Positions 11,118 through 21,155 of a stretch of 34,376 nucleotides of DNA are shown piece after piece (the stretch's first letter is position 1; every line of letters starts with the position of its first letter). The stretch is from Saprospiraceae bacterium (GTDB taxonomy: Bacteria > Bacteroidota > Bacteroidia > Chitinophagales > Saprospiraceae): positions 1-34,376 of the forward strand of contig JADJLN010000005.1 in assembly GCA_016710115.1 (NCBI GenBank). Direction: 5' to 3'. The notes below the pieces were generated by a model that searched no databases, had not been told where the DNA came from, and saw nothing but the letters and a program-made list of their open reading frames with translations. A program made the translations under genes and the position numbers.

Positions 11118-11486
11118 ATGAACAAGTTTCTCTTTTCCTTTCTCATTGTCAACTTGATGTTCGTTTTTTCGGCTCAAGCGCAAGAGCAAACGTCGGCTTC
11201 CAAAACCAAAAAAAAGGTGACGACGGAAGTCTTCACTGTTTATGGCAACTGTGGCATGTGTGAACGAACCATAGAAGGGTCATTGACTGGCGTCAAAGGA
11301 TTAAAAAGCAGGTTGGGACAAAGACTCCGATCAAATGACTGTTTCATTCAATCCAACTGTGATATCGTTCGACCAGATCAAACAGCGAATTGCTGATGTC
11401 GGATATGACAGTGATAGTCACCGAGCTACAGACGAGGTATACAACAATTTGCCCGGTGTTGTCAATATGATAGACCTGTCAGGTAA
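11118..11486 (+). CDS. Secreted HMA-domain copper-binding protein (frameshifted)
   Basis: Small periplasmic heavy-metal-associated domain protein, about 122 residues. It has a signal peptide (MNKFLFSFLIVNLMFVFSAQAQ), then VFTVYGNCGMCERTIEGSLTGVKG, in which GNCGMC supplies the Cu(I)-binding CxxC, and after a frame change SFNPTVISFDQIKQRIADVGYDSDSHRATDEVYNNLPG. One missing G near 11455 restores the usual family end LPGCCQYDRPVR, with TAA at 11484-11486, adding a second Cys pair. It directly follows cusB, so it probably passes copper to the efflux complex or DUF3347. Identity is secure. The exact C-terminus depends on the frame correction. Confidence 0.83.
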
Positions 11487-11627
11487 ACACAATATCATGT
11501 TCCTGCAGTAAAAGGAAATCCTATTTACTCCAGGAACAGATTTAAACTCTAACTGTAAAATTTATTACCGGACATGCTAAAATGTAATAAACACAATTTC
11601 AAGGAATCCAGTAAAAAATAAATAATC

Positions 11628-11896
11628 ATGCAACTAATTCACGCGAATAAACTCGGATTTGCTATTGGTGCTACAGGGGCTATATTCTACATAGGCTGCA
11701 ATGCCGTAATGTTTGTTGTTGGAAAAAATGCAACTGTTTGGCTTTTAACAGCCTCCTTCATGGATTAGATGTATCCACGATTTTCCGAATGGAGATACCC
11801 ATCAGTGAATCCATAATAGGCATTGTACTGACATTTGTCTTGGGGTGGTTAATGGGTCTACTTATTGCATCCATCTATAACTGGAAGCTAAAATGA
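11628..11896 (+). CDS. DUF5676-family membrane protein (one frameshift)
   Basis: Small two-helix inner-membrane protein, about 89 residues. ATG at 11628 gives MQLIHANKLGFAIGATGAIFYIGCNAVMFVVGKNATVW. After a one-base correction near 11745 it continues LFNSLLHGLDVSTIFRMEIPISESIIGIVLTFVLGWLMGLLIASIYNWKLK, ending TGA at 11894-11896. The NSLLHGLDVS segment and the final I.SIYN match the DUF5676 pattern, seen mostly near copper and mercury resistance genes; its role is unknown. As read, an in-frame stop at 11767-11769 would cut the protein after the first helix. It sits 141 bases after the HMA gene, in the same direction. Confidence 0.72.
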
Positions 11897-11970
11897 ATCT
11901 GTGCTCCGATTTTCGGTGTGTCAATTCGTTCATCAAACCACATTGCACCCATTTCAACTATACTTTTGTC

Positions 11971-12513
11971 ATGAAGAAAGCAATCCTTATCACCATCTTG
12001 ATGGCCCTCTCCATTGGGCATGGATACTCTCAGGATAATACCTATTAGACACAGAGTGCGATACTTCTCATTCATGGCAAATATGGAGATCAAGCGCTCA
12101 TTGGCCTAACCAAAGAATTACGCGTTAGCCTGGATTATGAGACTACTGAAATGATTCTAAAATTCAATTTGAATACGCTTTCTTTTAATGTTGATACTTT
12201 AAATCACATGCTCGAAACAACGCATCAGGAAGTCACTTTTTCCGGGGCATTAGACTTGGATTACATAAACACAAAAGGGCACCCTCCACTGGATTTCGCA
12301 ATTGAAGGCAGGCTATCAATAGGGCAATCAACAGTGAATATGAACGGAAAAGGAGAACTCCATCATATCACAGATGCCGGCATTTACTCCTGTTTACTAG
12401 GAATAAAAATGAAATTAAATTTAAATGATTTTCAACTTGAATTGCCTTCTCAAGTATATCACGAGATTGAGATTGAAATAACCCAAGCCTTACTTGAGCG
12501 AGATAAAAATTGA
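11971..12513 (+). CDS. Secreted YceI-like protein with one in-frame stop
   Basis: About 180 residues. ATG at 11971 starts a signal peptide (MKKAILITILMALSIGHGYSQ). A TAG at 12046-12048 then interrupts an otherwise single frame that runs on to 12513 with no frameshift. The mature part (TQSAILLIHGKYGDQALIGLTKELRVSLDYETTEMILKF..., then HPPLDFAIEGRLSI, then KMKLNLNDFQLELPSQVYHEIEIEI) has the alternating beta pattern and the closing 'LNLNDF.LELPSQV...I.I.I' of YceI-type lipocalin-like barrels. YceI proteins bind isoprenoid-like or amphiphilic ligands in the periplasm. The copper setting suggests a stress or respiratory role, but this is inference. The stop could be a base error (TTG to TAG) or real inactivation. 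Confidence 0.55.
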
Positions 12514-12538
12514 TTCTCCACCAATGCAATTGAGACAT

Positions 12539-14796
12539 ATGGAACATACTTACAAAGTATCTGGAATGACCTGCGACAATTGTGTACAAATGGTCCGCAA
12601 AACACTTGAATCGATAGATGGAGTAGAATCGGTTGTGGTCACTCTAGAACCACCTCAGGCTACTTTAACCATGCATCATCATGTGGCAACAAATACATTG
12701 AATAATGCACTACAAGCCATTGGTGATTATCGAATATCTGAGGCACACACAGATCATGTAAAAACCAAGGCCAATCAGGAGCAACCGGAAGTTCGTCATT
12801 CCATGGATCATTCGCAACATGGTCCTCAAAAAGGGAATGATCAACATATGCACCACGATCATCATCGCATGATGATTCAGGATTTCAAAAAGCGACTATG
12901 GATATCGTTGATCCTCACCTTACCCGTATTACTACTGTCACCCATGATCCAAAGCGGACTGGGCGTCAGCTGGTCTTTCAATGGGGACAGCTACTTGCTT
13001 TTTGCCCTTTCCAGCATGATCTACTTCTATGGTGGATTTCCATTTCCGGGTGGTTACTTTTAAGGAACTGAAGCAGCGTGCTTCAGGCATGATGACATTG
13101 ATCGCAGTTGCCATCTCTGCCGCATATCTGTACAGTTCTGCAGTAGTATTTGGCCTGGAGGGAAAAACGTTCTTTTGGGAACTTGCTACCCTCATTGATG
13201 TCATGCTCCTGGGCCATTGGTTGGAGATGCGTTCTGTTTTAGGTGCAAGTAAGGCACTCGAGGCCTTGGCTGCGTTGATGCCCGACCAGGCAAACCTGAT
13301 CATAGATGATCAAATCACGGAGGTCAAGGTCAGTACATTAAAATCCGGGGACATCATTCTAATTAAACCGGGTGAAAAGGTGCCCGCCGATGGCGTGATC
13401 ATCGAGGGCCAAAGTGATCTCAATGAAAGTATGCTCACCGGGAAAGCAAGCCCGTCATGCGATCTCTGGATCAAGACGTGATCGGTGGGGCGATCAATGG
13501 GAGTGGCGCCATCAAAATCCGTGCCAAAAACACGGGTAATGACAGCTATCTATCCAAAGTGATCAATATGGTCCAGGATGCACAAGGCCAAAAATCCAGG
13601 ACCCAACGATTGGCCGACAGGGCTGCTTTATGGTTGACGATCATTGCATTGATTGCCGGATTTGGCACATTTGCAGTGTGGCTGTTGATGGGAAGTGAAC
13701 TTTCATTTGCGCTTGAACGCATGGTGACCGTCATGGTCATTTGCTGCCCACATGCACTGGGATTAGCTATCCCCCTGGTGGCCGCCATATCGACCAGTGT
13801 CTCTGCCAAAAATGGACTGCTCATACGCAACCGAACTGCGTTTGAAAATGCAAGAAATATATCCACCATTGTATTTGATAAAACAGGCACACTGACGTAT
13901 GGATCACATGAAGTTGTCCGATTGTCAACACTTTCCAAAAATATTCTGAAATGGAACTTCTGCAATTTACTGCAGCTGCAGAAAGTTCCTCTGAACATCA
14001 CATCTCAAAGGGGCTCCAAAGAAAGATGAAGCAAGAGGACCTGACTCTGTTTTCGAGTTCAGATTTCATGTATGAATCAGGAATTGGCGTACATGCAACT
14101 GTGCAAGGCAAACAGGTTAGTGCCGGTGGATTTCTACTGCTGGAGCAATTGAATATTCAACCTCCTTCAGACACAGTGAATCTTACCGACACCATCATTT
14201 TTACAGTGATCGATAAAGAATTGGTCGGCTATATTGCCTTTGCTGATCAGATCAGAGAGAGTTCTTTTGGGGCCATTAAAACGCTACAGGCCCAAGGCAT
14301 TAAATGCCTCCTACTGACTGGTGATAATGAACGTGCTTAAGCTTCTGTCGTAGCCGGAGAACTGAATATGGATAACTATATGGCACAAGTCCTCCCGAAT
14401 GAAAAATTGGATAAAATAAAAGCGCTTCAGCAAACAGGAGAATTTGTTGCCATGACTGGCGATGGTGTCAATGATGCACCTGCTCTTGCACAGGCAGATA
14501 TCGGGATTGCTATTGGATCTGGTACCGATGTCGCCGCCGAAACTGCTGACATTATTTTGGTTGACAGTAACCCCCGGGATATCGTTAACCTGATCTTATT
14601 TGGAAAAGCAACCTATCGAAAAATGGTACAGAATCTGGTTTGGGCGACCGGATACAATGTTGTTGCATTGCCAATGGCTACTGGCTTCATTCCTGGTCTA
14701 ATAATCAGTCCTGCATTTGGTGCTGCACTCATGAGTGTGAGTACCATTATTTGTGCGGTGAATGCTCAGCTATTGAAAGGAAGTTTGAGTAAATGA
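12539..14796 (+). CDS. copB: P1B-type copper-translocating ATPase, CPH class (frameshifted, one in-frame stop)
   Basis: Inner-membrane copper exporter, about 752 residues. I chose ATG at 12539 because HMA domains begin this way (MEHTYKVSGMTCDNC); ATG at 12524 is an alternative. Order: HMA domain with GMTCDNC (Cys codons 12572 and 12581), a His-rich linker (MDHSQHGPQ...HMHHDHHRMM, about 12803-12875), membrane helices, the actuator loop NESMLTGK, ion-site motif CPH at 13745-13753 (VICCPHALGLAIPL), phosphorylation site DKTGT at 13877, hinge GDGVNDAPA at 14458-14484, and a final TM pair. CPH with His-rich metal-binding parts is typical of P1B-3 (CopB-like) pumps. Frame changes lie near 13045, 13440 and 13950. 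TAA at 14338-14340 (after GDNERA) is in frame with both sides, so it is a substitution rather than an indel. Confidence 0.88.
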
Positions 14797-14934
14797 TCTA
14801 TCGCAAAACAAGACGAAAGCACCTCTACAAACCAAATGAAACTTCGTATATCGAAATCAAAAATACTGTCCTAGGCGCAACGTCCAACAGGAATGGCTTA
14901 AAACAGAAACATTCACCTATTAAATTTCAAAAAA
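14797..14934. other. Short spacer, nothing recognised
   Basis: Between the copper ATPase and the DUF3347 lipoprotein. AT-rich towards its end (ttcaaaaaaatg precedes the next start). No gene, terminator or clear promoter seen. Confidence 0.5.
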
Positions 14935-15588
14935 ATGAAATATTCAGTAATGATCCTTTTTGCCATCTCGTTGGCACTTGCTTCTTGCAAAAACAACGAT
15001 ACGCAAAGCAACGACACTACAAATCATTCCGAACAACAGGCTACCATGTATGCCTGTCCAATGCACCCGGAAATCACTGGGAAAAAAGGTTCCAATTGCA
15101 CGACGTGCGGCATGGCATTAGCCGTACCTGTTAAGACTGGGGCAACCACTTCGCCCGGTGATGAACTAGGCAAGGCTTCAATAAAGGAAATCATGAGCGA
15201 CTACTTGCTCGTTAAAAACGCCTTAACAGCTGACACAGCTGATGCTGCCGCCGCAGCAAAGGCTTTAGAGGCAACCTTAAGAGCATTCAACAAAACTGCT
15301 TTCACATCCGAACAGAAACAGGTTTTTGAAGCTGTGGAGGAGGATGCCATCGAACACGCGGAACACATCGGGGTGAATGGTGGAAAAATTGACCACCAAC
15401 GAGAGCATTTTGCCTTATTGAGTAAAGACATCTACGATTTGGTTAAAGCTTTTGGCAACGATAAGCAGCCTTTATATCAAGATTTTTGCCCGATGTACGA
15501 CAATGGGAAAGGGGCAATATGGTTGAGCGAAACGAAAGAAATCGCCAACCCCTATTACGGTAAAAAATGTTCACCTGCGGAAAAATAA
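14935..15588 (+). CDS. DUF3347 lipoprotein with N-terminal heavy-metal-binding finger
   Basis: Intact 217-residue lipoprotein. Signal peptide with lipobox (MKYSVMILFAISLALASCKN; Cys18 is the lipid site). Residues 39-66 form a heavy-metal-binding finger: MYACPMHPEITGKKGSNC..CGMALAVP. The rest is DUF3347: an Ala-rich helical region (TADTADAAAAAKALEATL), then REHFALLSKDIYDLVKAF, closing with FCPMYDNGKGAIWLSETKEIANPYYGKKC. The same CPM...GA.W.S...I.NPYYG.K motif ends the CusB protein at 11026, so the island carries both a free and a pump-fused copy of this likely copper carrier. It has no frameshift, unlike most genes here. Confidence 0.88.
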   Translation: MKYSVMILFAISLALASCKNNDTQSNDTTNHSEQQATMYACPMHPEITGKKGSNCTTCGMALAVPVKTGATTSPGDELGKASIKEIMSDYLLVKNALTADTADAAAAAKALEATLRAFNKTAFTSEQKQVFEAVEEDAIEHAEHIGVNGGKIDHQREHFALLSKDIYDLVKAFGNDKQPLYQDFCPMYDNGKGAIWLSETKEIANPYYGKKCSPAEK

Positions 15589-15622
15589 ATGAAGAAATCA
15601 ATTAAAATGAAAAAAGGCTCAC

Positions 15623-16078
15623 ATGAAAAAGATGGCCTTCGCAGGTGTCATCATCCTAGCTCTTATTCAGTTTGTCCAACCTGTCCGCAATGAAAGCGGA
15701 CAGGTTATGGACACGGATATTGCTAAAACAATATCCGTGCCGGAGGGTGTGCAAAGCATTCTGTTAAAATCATGCTACGACTGCCATAGTAATAACACCA
15801 ATTACCCGTGGTACACTCGGATCCAACCGGGCGGTTGGTTTATGGCATACCATGTTAGCAATGGTAAGGAAAAGTTGAATTTCAACGAATTTGGTTTGTA
15901 CCCGAAACGTAGACAAGAAAGCAAATTGGATGCAATCGCTAAACAAATTGAAAATGAGGAAATGCCCTTACCTTCCTACCTATTACTACAAAGAGATGCT
16001 ATTCTTTCGCCTTCGGAAAAAGCAGTAATGATCTCCTGGGCAAACAGTTCAATGGACAGTCTTTCAGCTAATAATTAA
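15623..16078 (+). CDS. Haem-binding domain (CxxCH) protein
   Basis: Intact 151-residue protein with an N-terminal membrane/signal segment (MKKMAFAGVIILALIQFVQPV). Its single c-type haem motif lies in ILLKSCYDCHSNNTNYPWYTRIQP (CYDCH at about 15774-15788), followed by the family hallmark WWxx-like run QPGGWFMAYHVSNGKEKLNFNEFG and IENEEMPLPSYLLLQRDAILSPSEKAVMISWA. This matches the Bacteroidota Haem_bd family, small periplasmic monohaem proteins. It is 34 bases after the DUF3347 gene and probably co-transcribed with it. An electron-transfer role is likely, and the partner is not known. Confidence 0.87.
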   Translation: MKKMAFAGVIILALIQFVQPVRNESGQVMDTDIAKTISVPEGVQSILLKSCYDCHSNNTNYPWYTRIQPGGWFMAYHVSNGKEKLNFNEFGLYPKRRQESKLDAIAKQIENEEMPLPSYLLLQRDAILSPSEKAVMISWANSSMDSLSANN

Positions 16079-16442
16079 CGCTCAAAAATCGCAAATAAAA
16101 ATCCATATCAAACCGAAGAAACGAGTGTATAATAAACTGAACAGATAGTTGCTTGTAAACTAAAATGTTGGGATCCTGGAGCTTGTGATATCTCGTATTT
16201 CATTCTCCACATTTAGTTCCTACCATGCAATACTGGCATCCTGAATGGGATTAATCGGCAATTTGTGTATAGAAATATATTTGTTAGTTGGAATAAGTAT
16301 TCAAATACAAGGAAGACACAACTAGAGATCATCAAATTCATGTTCTTAATATTTTTGGAATCAAATTAAATTCTATCAGCAATTTAAAATCTGTTCATTC
16401 TATCATGGATGAAATCGCTCAATCAACTCTCTTACCTTTAAA
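16079..16442. other. AT-rich intergenic region before the copper radical oxidase
   Basis: 364 bases with no supportable gene on either strand. TATATTTG at 16276-16283 fits the phylum's TAnnTTTG -7 box, but no well-spaced -33 TTG was confirmed. The likely promoter region for the 16443-21097 gene pair should lie here. Confidence 0.4.
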
Positions 16443-18436
16443 ATGAAATTTCTAACATGGATTTCAAAAATTGTTTGTCAAAAAATGTTGCTCGTAATTT
16501 TCATAATTGCCTGCACCTTTTTCTGCTTCAACGCAAACGTTGAAGGGTACAGTACTGATCCCGGCGGAATGCCCGTGGTGGATGCCCGTAACCATTTTTT
16601 TAGTGGACACCACCAAGTTTCAGGAAACCCGGACAGATGCAGCCAATTTCTTTTTGAAAACCTTGACCCCAATTATTTCATGTTCGGCGTAGCAAAACCA
16701 AACTTTGCCTATTTTGAAAACACAACGACAAGCATTGTTGGCACTGTAGTCCACGACGCGCAACTAGCGCCCGAAACCGAGCCTGGAATATGGGACATCA
16801 TTATGGATTCACCCGAACCCCTCGGCGGCACTGACCTCGGTGTATTGATGCCTGATGGAACCATTTATTACTGTCATAACACCAAAGATCCGTTTGCCTT
16901 CGACCCTTTAGCCAATGATACCTTGACAGTTCCGGGTGACACAAAAGTGCAGGGATGCGCCGCTTCAAAATTACTCTGGACTGGAAAAGTTATCATGGCA
17001 GGCGGCACTGAAATGGAGATTTATGGCCCAGGAACGGAAAAGATAAAACAGTACGATTTCTATTCAAAAACATGGGAACAATTACCCAAAATGCTCGACT
17101 ACCGTTGGTATCCTTCGATGACTCAGTTAGCCGATGGGCGGCTCCTGATTGTCGGAGGCGGAGGGCTGAAAAATCCTGTCCGCGTGAATACGACTGAACT
17201 GTACGACCCCATTATGGGTAACACCGAATGGGCAGATACCATCGCCATCCGAAACGAGCAATCACCCATTTTGACACTGTATAGTGGCAAAGCCCTGATG
17301 ACTTTTCGCCCTCCGCAACTGTTTGACCCTTCGACAAGCCAATGGGATTTAGCAGCCGATTTCGTGCAAGGCAACCGGATGCCCAATGGTGACCACGTTG
17401 ATCACGAACTTGTACACCTCCCGGAAGGCGAGGTGATTGCCATCGGTTACAAACCATTTCCGGCTGGCAACGACGGCAATTTGTGGAACGCTACGACCCC
17501 GGATCCAATGTCTGACACTAGGGCACACATTTCGCCCCACCCGTTCGCGACCCGAAACAGTTTTTACTACCCGACCGCAGAATCCTCACCCTCGCTGGCT
17601 CAAAGAAGATCTTGCCGACCCCACACCCGTCAACCAAGGGGGTTATATGGATTTGACAGACCTATTCAATCCTTATTCCAACACTTGGCGACGGCTCGCC
17701 CCATGCCACGCAAACGGGAATACCATGCGCTGGCCTTACTTGTGCCGGACGGGCGGGTGGTTGTCGTGGGCGGCGAAGGGCAACCAGGTAATGAGCCGCC
17801 AAAAAGCATCATTGATGCCTTCGAACCGCCGTACCTGTTCCGGGGTGTGCGCCCGCAGATTTTGGATTTGGAAAAAACGGATTATCAGCGCGGCGATGTT
17901 ATCCGATTCGACATTGGAAGAACCAACGCACCTGACCGCTGTTGTACTGCAAAGCATCCAAGCTGTGACCCACATGATGAACTGCGGGAAAATCGTTTTC
18001 TCGACCTCGCATTTTCACAGAACCAATCCATCGAAGCCATAGTCCCAAATGATTCGCTCCGATCACTCCCGTGCTGGTATTTACTCGGCAATGGTAGACG
18101 ACATTCCATCAGTAGCCCGCTTAGTCCGTATTTTACTGGAAGGCAACGTTGAGCGCAACAGCAGATGCGTTGAAGACACACTCATTCCGAGTATTCCCCA
18201 ATCCTTCAACAAGTGGTTATTTGATGGTTGAAATGAAATTTGACCGAATGGGCAAAATTGGCTTTAACCTGACAGACCTAACCGGCAAAATTGTATACAC
18301 GTTTCCAATCCTTGATAAAACCAACAACAAGCAAGTCGGTTCACTAAATACGGCAGGTATTCCAGCCGGAGTCTATTTTCTAACTGCACGTTTAGAAGGT
18401 GAAGTTCTTACGTCAGAAATGATTATTCTACATTAA
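16443..18436 (+). CDS. Galactose/glyoxal-oxidase-like copper radical oxidase with T9SS sorting domain (frameshifted)
   Basis: Secreted oxidase, about 664 residues; this family oxidises alcohols or aldehydes with O2 to give H2O2, using one copper and a Cys-Tyr cofactor. Signal peptide near residues 15-35, then a kelch-type propeller with repeated DG-R/K-V/L-hydrophobic-GG strands (TGKVIMAGG, DGRLLIVGG, DGRVVVVGG). All five active-site residues of galactose oxidase have counterparts: crosslink Cys in QGCAASKLLW (codon 16956), crosslink Tyr in YRWYPSMTQL (17109), axial Tyr and ligand His in REYHALALL (17721 and 17724), and last His in AVTHMMN (17971). The DUF1929-like C-terminal domain begins EPPYLFRGVRPQI. 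After frame changes at about 17480-17700 and 17930-18150 it ends in a T9SS tail: FRVFPNPSTSGYLMVEM...GVYFLTARLEGEVL. The copper neighbours fit the copper cofactor. The substrate is unknown. Confidence 0.8.
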
Positions 18437-18449
18437 AAAACACTCAACA

Positions 18450-21097
18450 ATGGCATTTCAAAAAAATATTTCCCAAAGAGTGTTGTCACTAACTGCACTT
18501 TTTCTAGGATTGTTATTATTCGATGCCACCCATGTTTTTGGCCAAAACAATGGCAAATCACTACCTGACGGATCGTATTATACGTGTACAATGGATCCTA
18601 AAGTCCACAACGACAAGCAGGTACCTGCCCTATCTGCAACATGACTTTGGTAAAGGTGAAGCCTAAAAAATCAAAACAAAAACCTGAACCAAAGCATAAA
18701 AACCACATACAAGTGCCTATGGTAACTGATACAGTAAAAGCGGTTGGCATCGACATGAGTAAAATGGATAAAACAAGTACCCCGACGATAAAGCCAATGC
18801 AATCCCACAACGTGGATACCATGAAAATGGATGAAATTCAGATGCTAGTGGAGCTCAAAACCCCGCCCGAAATATCTGTTGCACCGCCCCAAAAGGTCCG
18901 TTATGATTTGTACATCCGAGATACGACTGTCAACTTTACGGGCAAGCCCAAACGTGCCATTGCCGTAAACGGGCAAATTCCAATGCCTACTCTGACTTTC
19001 ACAGAAGGCGACACGGCGGTGATTTATGTCCACAATGAATTGGATGAAGAAACTTCAGTGCATTGGCACGGTTTGTTTTTGCCAAACAAAGAAGACGGCG
19101 TTCCCAACTTGACCCAAATGCCCATCAAGCCGCACACGACGCATTTGTACACCTTCCCCATCATACAGCATGGCACTCATTGGTATCACAGCCATTCGGG
19201 TTTGCAAGAACAGATTGGTATGTACGGCTCTTTTATCATGAACAAAAGAGTCGATGATACAACTTTCAGAACAGGAATTGACGATTTACCCACTGTCCCC
19301 CTCATTTTGAGCGAATGGACAGATTACAATCCAAACAATGTCCATCGGATGTTGCATAACGCTACCGATTGGTTCGCCATTAAAAAAGGAACTACGCAAA
19401 GTTATAGCGAAGCCATCGGACAGGGCTATTTGAAACCAAAATCAACAATGAATGGAAACGGATGAACGCTATGGACGTAAGCGATGTGTTCTACGACGTG
19501 TTTCTAATCAATGGAAAGAACAAAAGTCAATACTCCCAATTCAAAGGTGGTGACAAGGTCAGATTACGAATATCGAATGGCGGGGCTTCGACGTATTTTT
19601 TGGTTGAAATTTGGCGGCGGAAAAATGACAGTCGTAGCCAACGACGGCAATGATGTCGAACCTGTCGAGGTGGATAGACTCATCATTGCAGTTTCTGAAA
19701 CCTATGATGATCGTAACCATCCCATTCGACAATGGGTCTTTTGAGTTTTTAGTAACGTCAGAAGACCGTACCAAATCCGCATCTTTTTTCTTGGGTAACG
19801 GCATCAACTATTTGACTACACCCTTGCCAAAGTTGACATATTTTGAGGGCATGAAAATGATGAACGCCATGATGAAGATGAACGGGGAGTTGAAGGATAT
19901 GGGTATGCAAATGAGCCTTAACCAAATGGATATGAACACGGTGATGTACCCCGAAATCATGGGCGCAGTCAAGTCGCACGAAATGGGCAACAAGAAAATG
20001 CCAGAGGAAGAATACAACAGCAATGTACATTCAGACAACGTGACCTTAAATTATGCAATGCTGAAGTCGCCCACCAAAACCAACCTGCCCCAAAACACAC
20101 ATGTCAAAAAGAACTTCGCTTTGAATTGACCGGAAACATGAACCGCTATGTTTGGACATTAGACAACAAAGTAGTTTCCGAAGCCGATAAAATCCTTATT
20201 AAAGAAGGGGAAAATGTGCGCATAGTACTGTACAATGGCTCGATGATGCGTCACCCAATGCACTTGCATGGGCATGACTTCAGGCTGCTCAACGGGCAGG
20301 GTGATTATGCACCTCTCAAAAACATTGTTGACATCATGCCAATGGAAACGGACACCTTAGAGTTCAATGCAAATGTAAAAGGTGATTGGTTCTTCCATTG
20401 CCACATTCTGTATCATATGATGAGCGGAATGGGAAGGGTATTCAGCTATGAAAACCAATCGCCCAACCCGCTTATCCCTGACCCAAAGTTGGCGCAGCGC
20501 AACTTGTATGCCGACGACCGAAAATTTCATTTCATGACCCAAGTAGGTATTCAAACAAATGGCAGTGACGGAGAAGCAATGTTTTCAAATATCAAGTGGA
20601 AGGCAAGTACCCTTTGGCATTTAGGTTATCACGCAGAGCACGGGTTCGAAAGCGAAACGATGTTCGGGCGATATTTGGGCAAGATGCAATGGCTATACAC
20701 GTATGTTGGATTTGACTACCATTACAAACGAGAAGGCACCCTCCGGACAACTTTTTCAGTTTTCTGGCAGCCCAAAAATATATTCGGTAGCGAAAAACGC
20801 AACATGTTCGGTCAAATCAGTAATAAAAATAACCGTAAAACAATAGTGGCCGGTATTGCCTACACATTGCCAATGTTTTTTGTGGCAGATGCGAGAATAG
20901 ACGGCGACGGCAAGTTCCGTTTTCAGTTGAGTCGCGAAGATTTGCCACTTACAAAGCGACTGCGGTTTAGCCTAATGGTCAATTCTGATAAAGAATACAT
21001 GGCGGGTTTCCGCTACATCGCAAGTAAGAATTTAGGGCTTTCGACCCATTACGATAGCGATATGGGGTTTGGCATTGGAGTGACCATGACCTATTGA
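18450..21097 (+). CDS. copA: CopA-type multicopper oxidase with N-terminal HMBD and C-terminal CopB-like region (frameshifted)
   Basis: About 880 residues, far longer than a usual 500-600 residue CopA. It has a signal peptide (VLSLTALFLGLLLFDATHVFG), then a heavy-metal-binding finger YYTCTMDPKVHNDK with CPICNM restored by one base near 18617, and a Lys/Met-rich linker. Cupredoxin copper motifs are all present: VHWHGLFLP (19058-19084), HWYHSHSGLQEQIGMYG (about 19178-19228), HPMHLHGHDF (about 20252-20281) and FHCHILYHMMSGM (about 20393-20431, with the axial Met). A Met-rich insert (MKMMNAMMKMNGELKDMGMQM, 19852-19914) resembles copper-scavenging loops of CopA. After 20490 about 200 residues (ERR-poor, aromatic beta pattern: YLGKMQWLYTYVGFDYHY, LGLSTHYDSDMGFGIGVTMTY) look like CopB, the outer-membrane partner of CopA. 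Likely oxidises Cu(I) in the periplasm. Starts 13 bases after the radical oxidase. Confidence 0.82.
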
Positions 21098-21155
21098 CTT
21101 CCTACTAAATAAAGGGCACCGCCATAAACCGTAAGATACTTTGTACCTTAATATC

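Noticed and set aside
12046..14340. In-frame TAG/TAA as recoded codons (pyrrolysine or selenocysteine)
   Set aside because: TAA is not known to encode either, no recoding elements are seen, and error or mutation is simpler.
19758..20030. His-rich minus-strand frame opposite the CopA Met-rich segment
   Set aside because: It is the complement of ATG-rich (Met) codons, which read as CAT (His) on the other strand; no separate gene.
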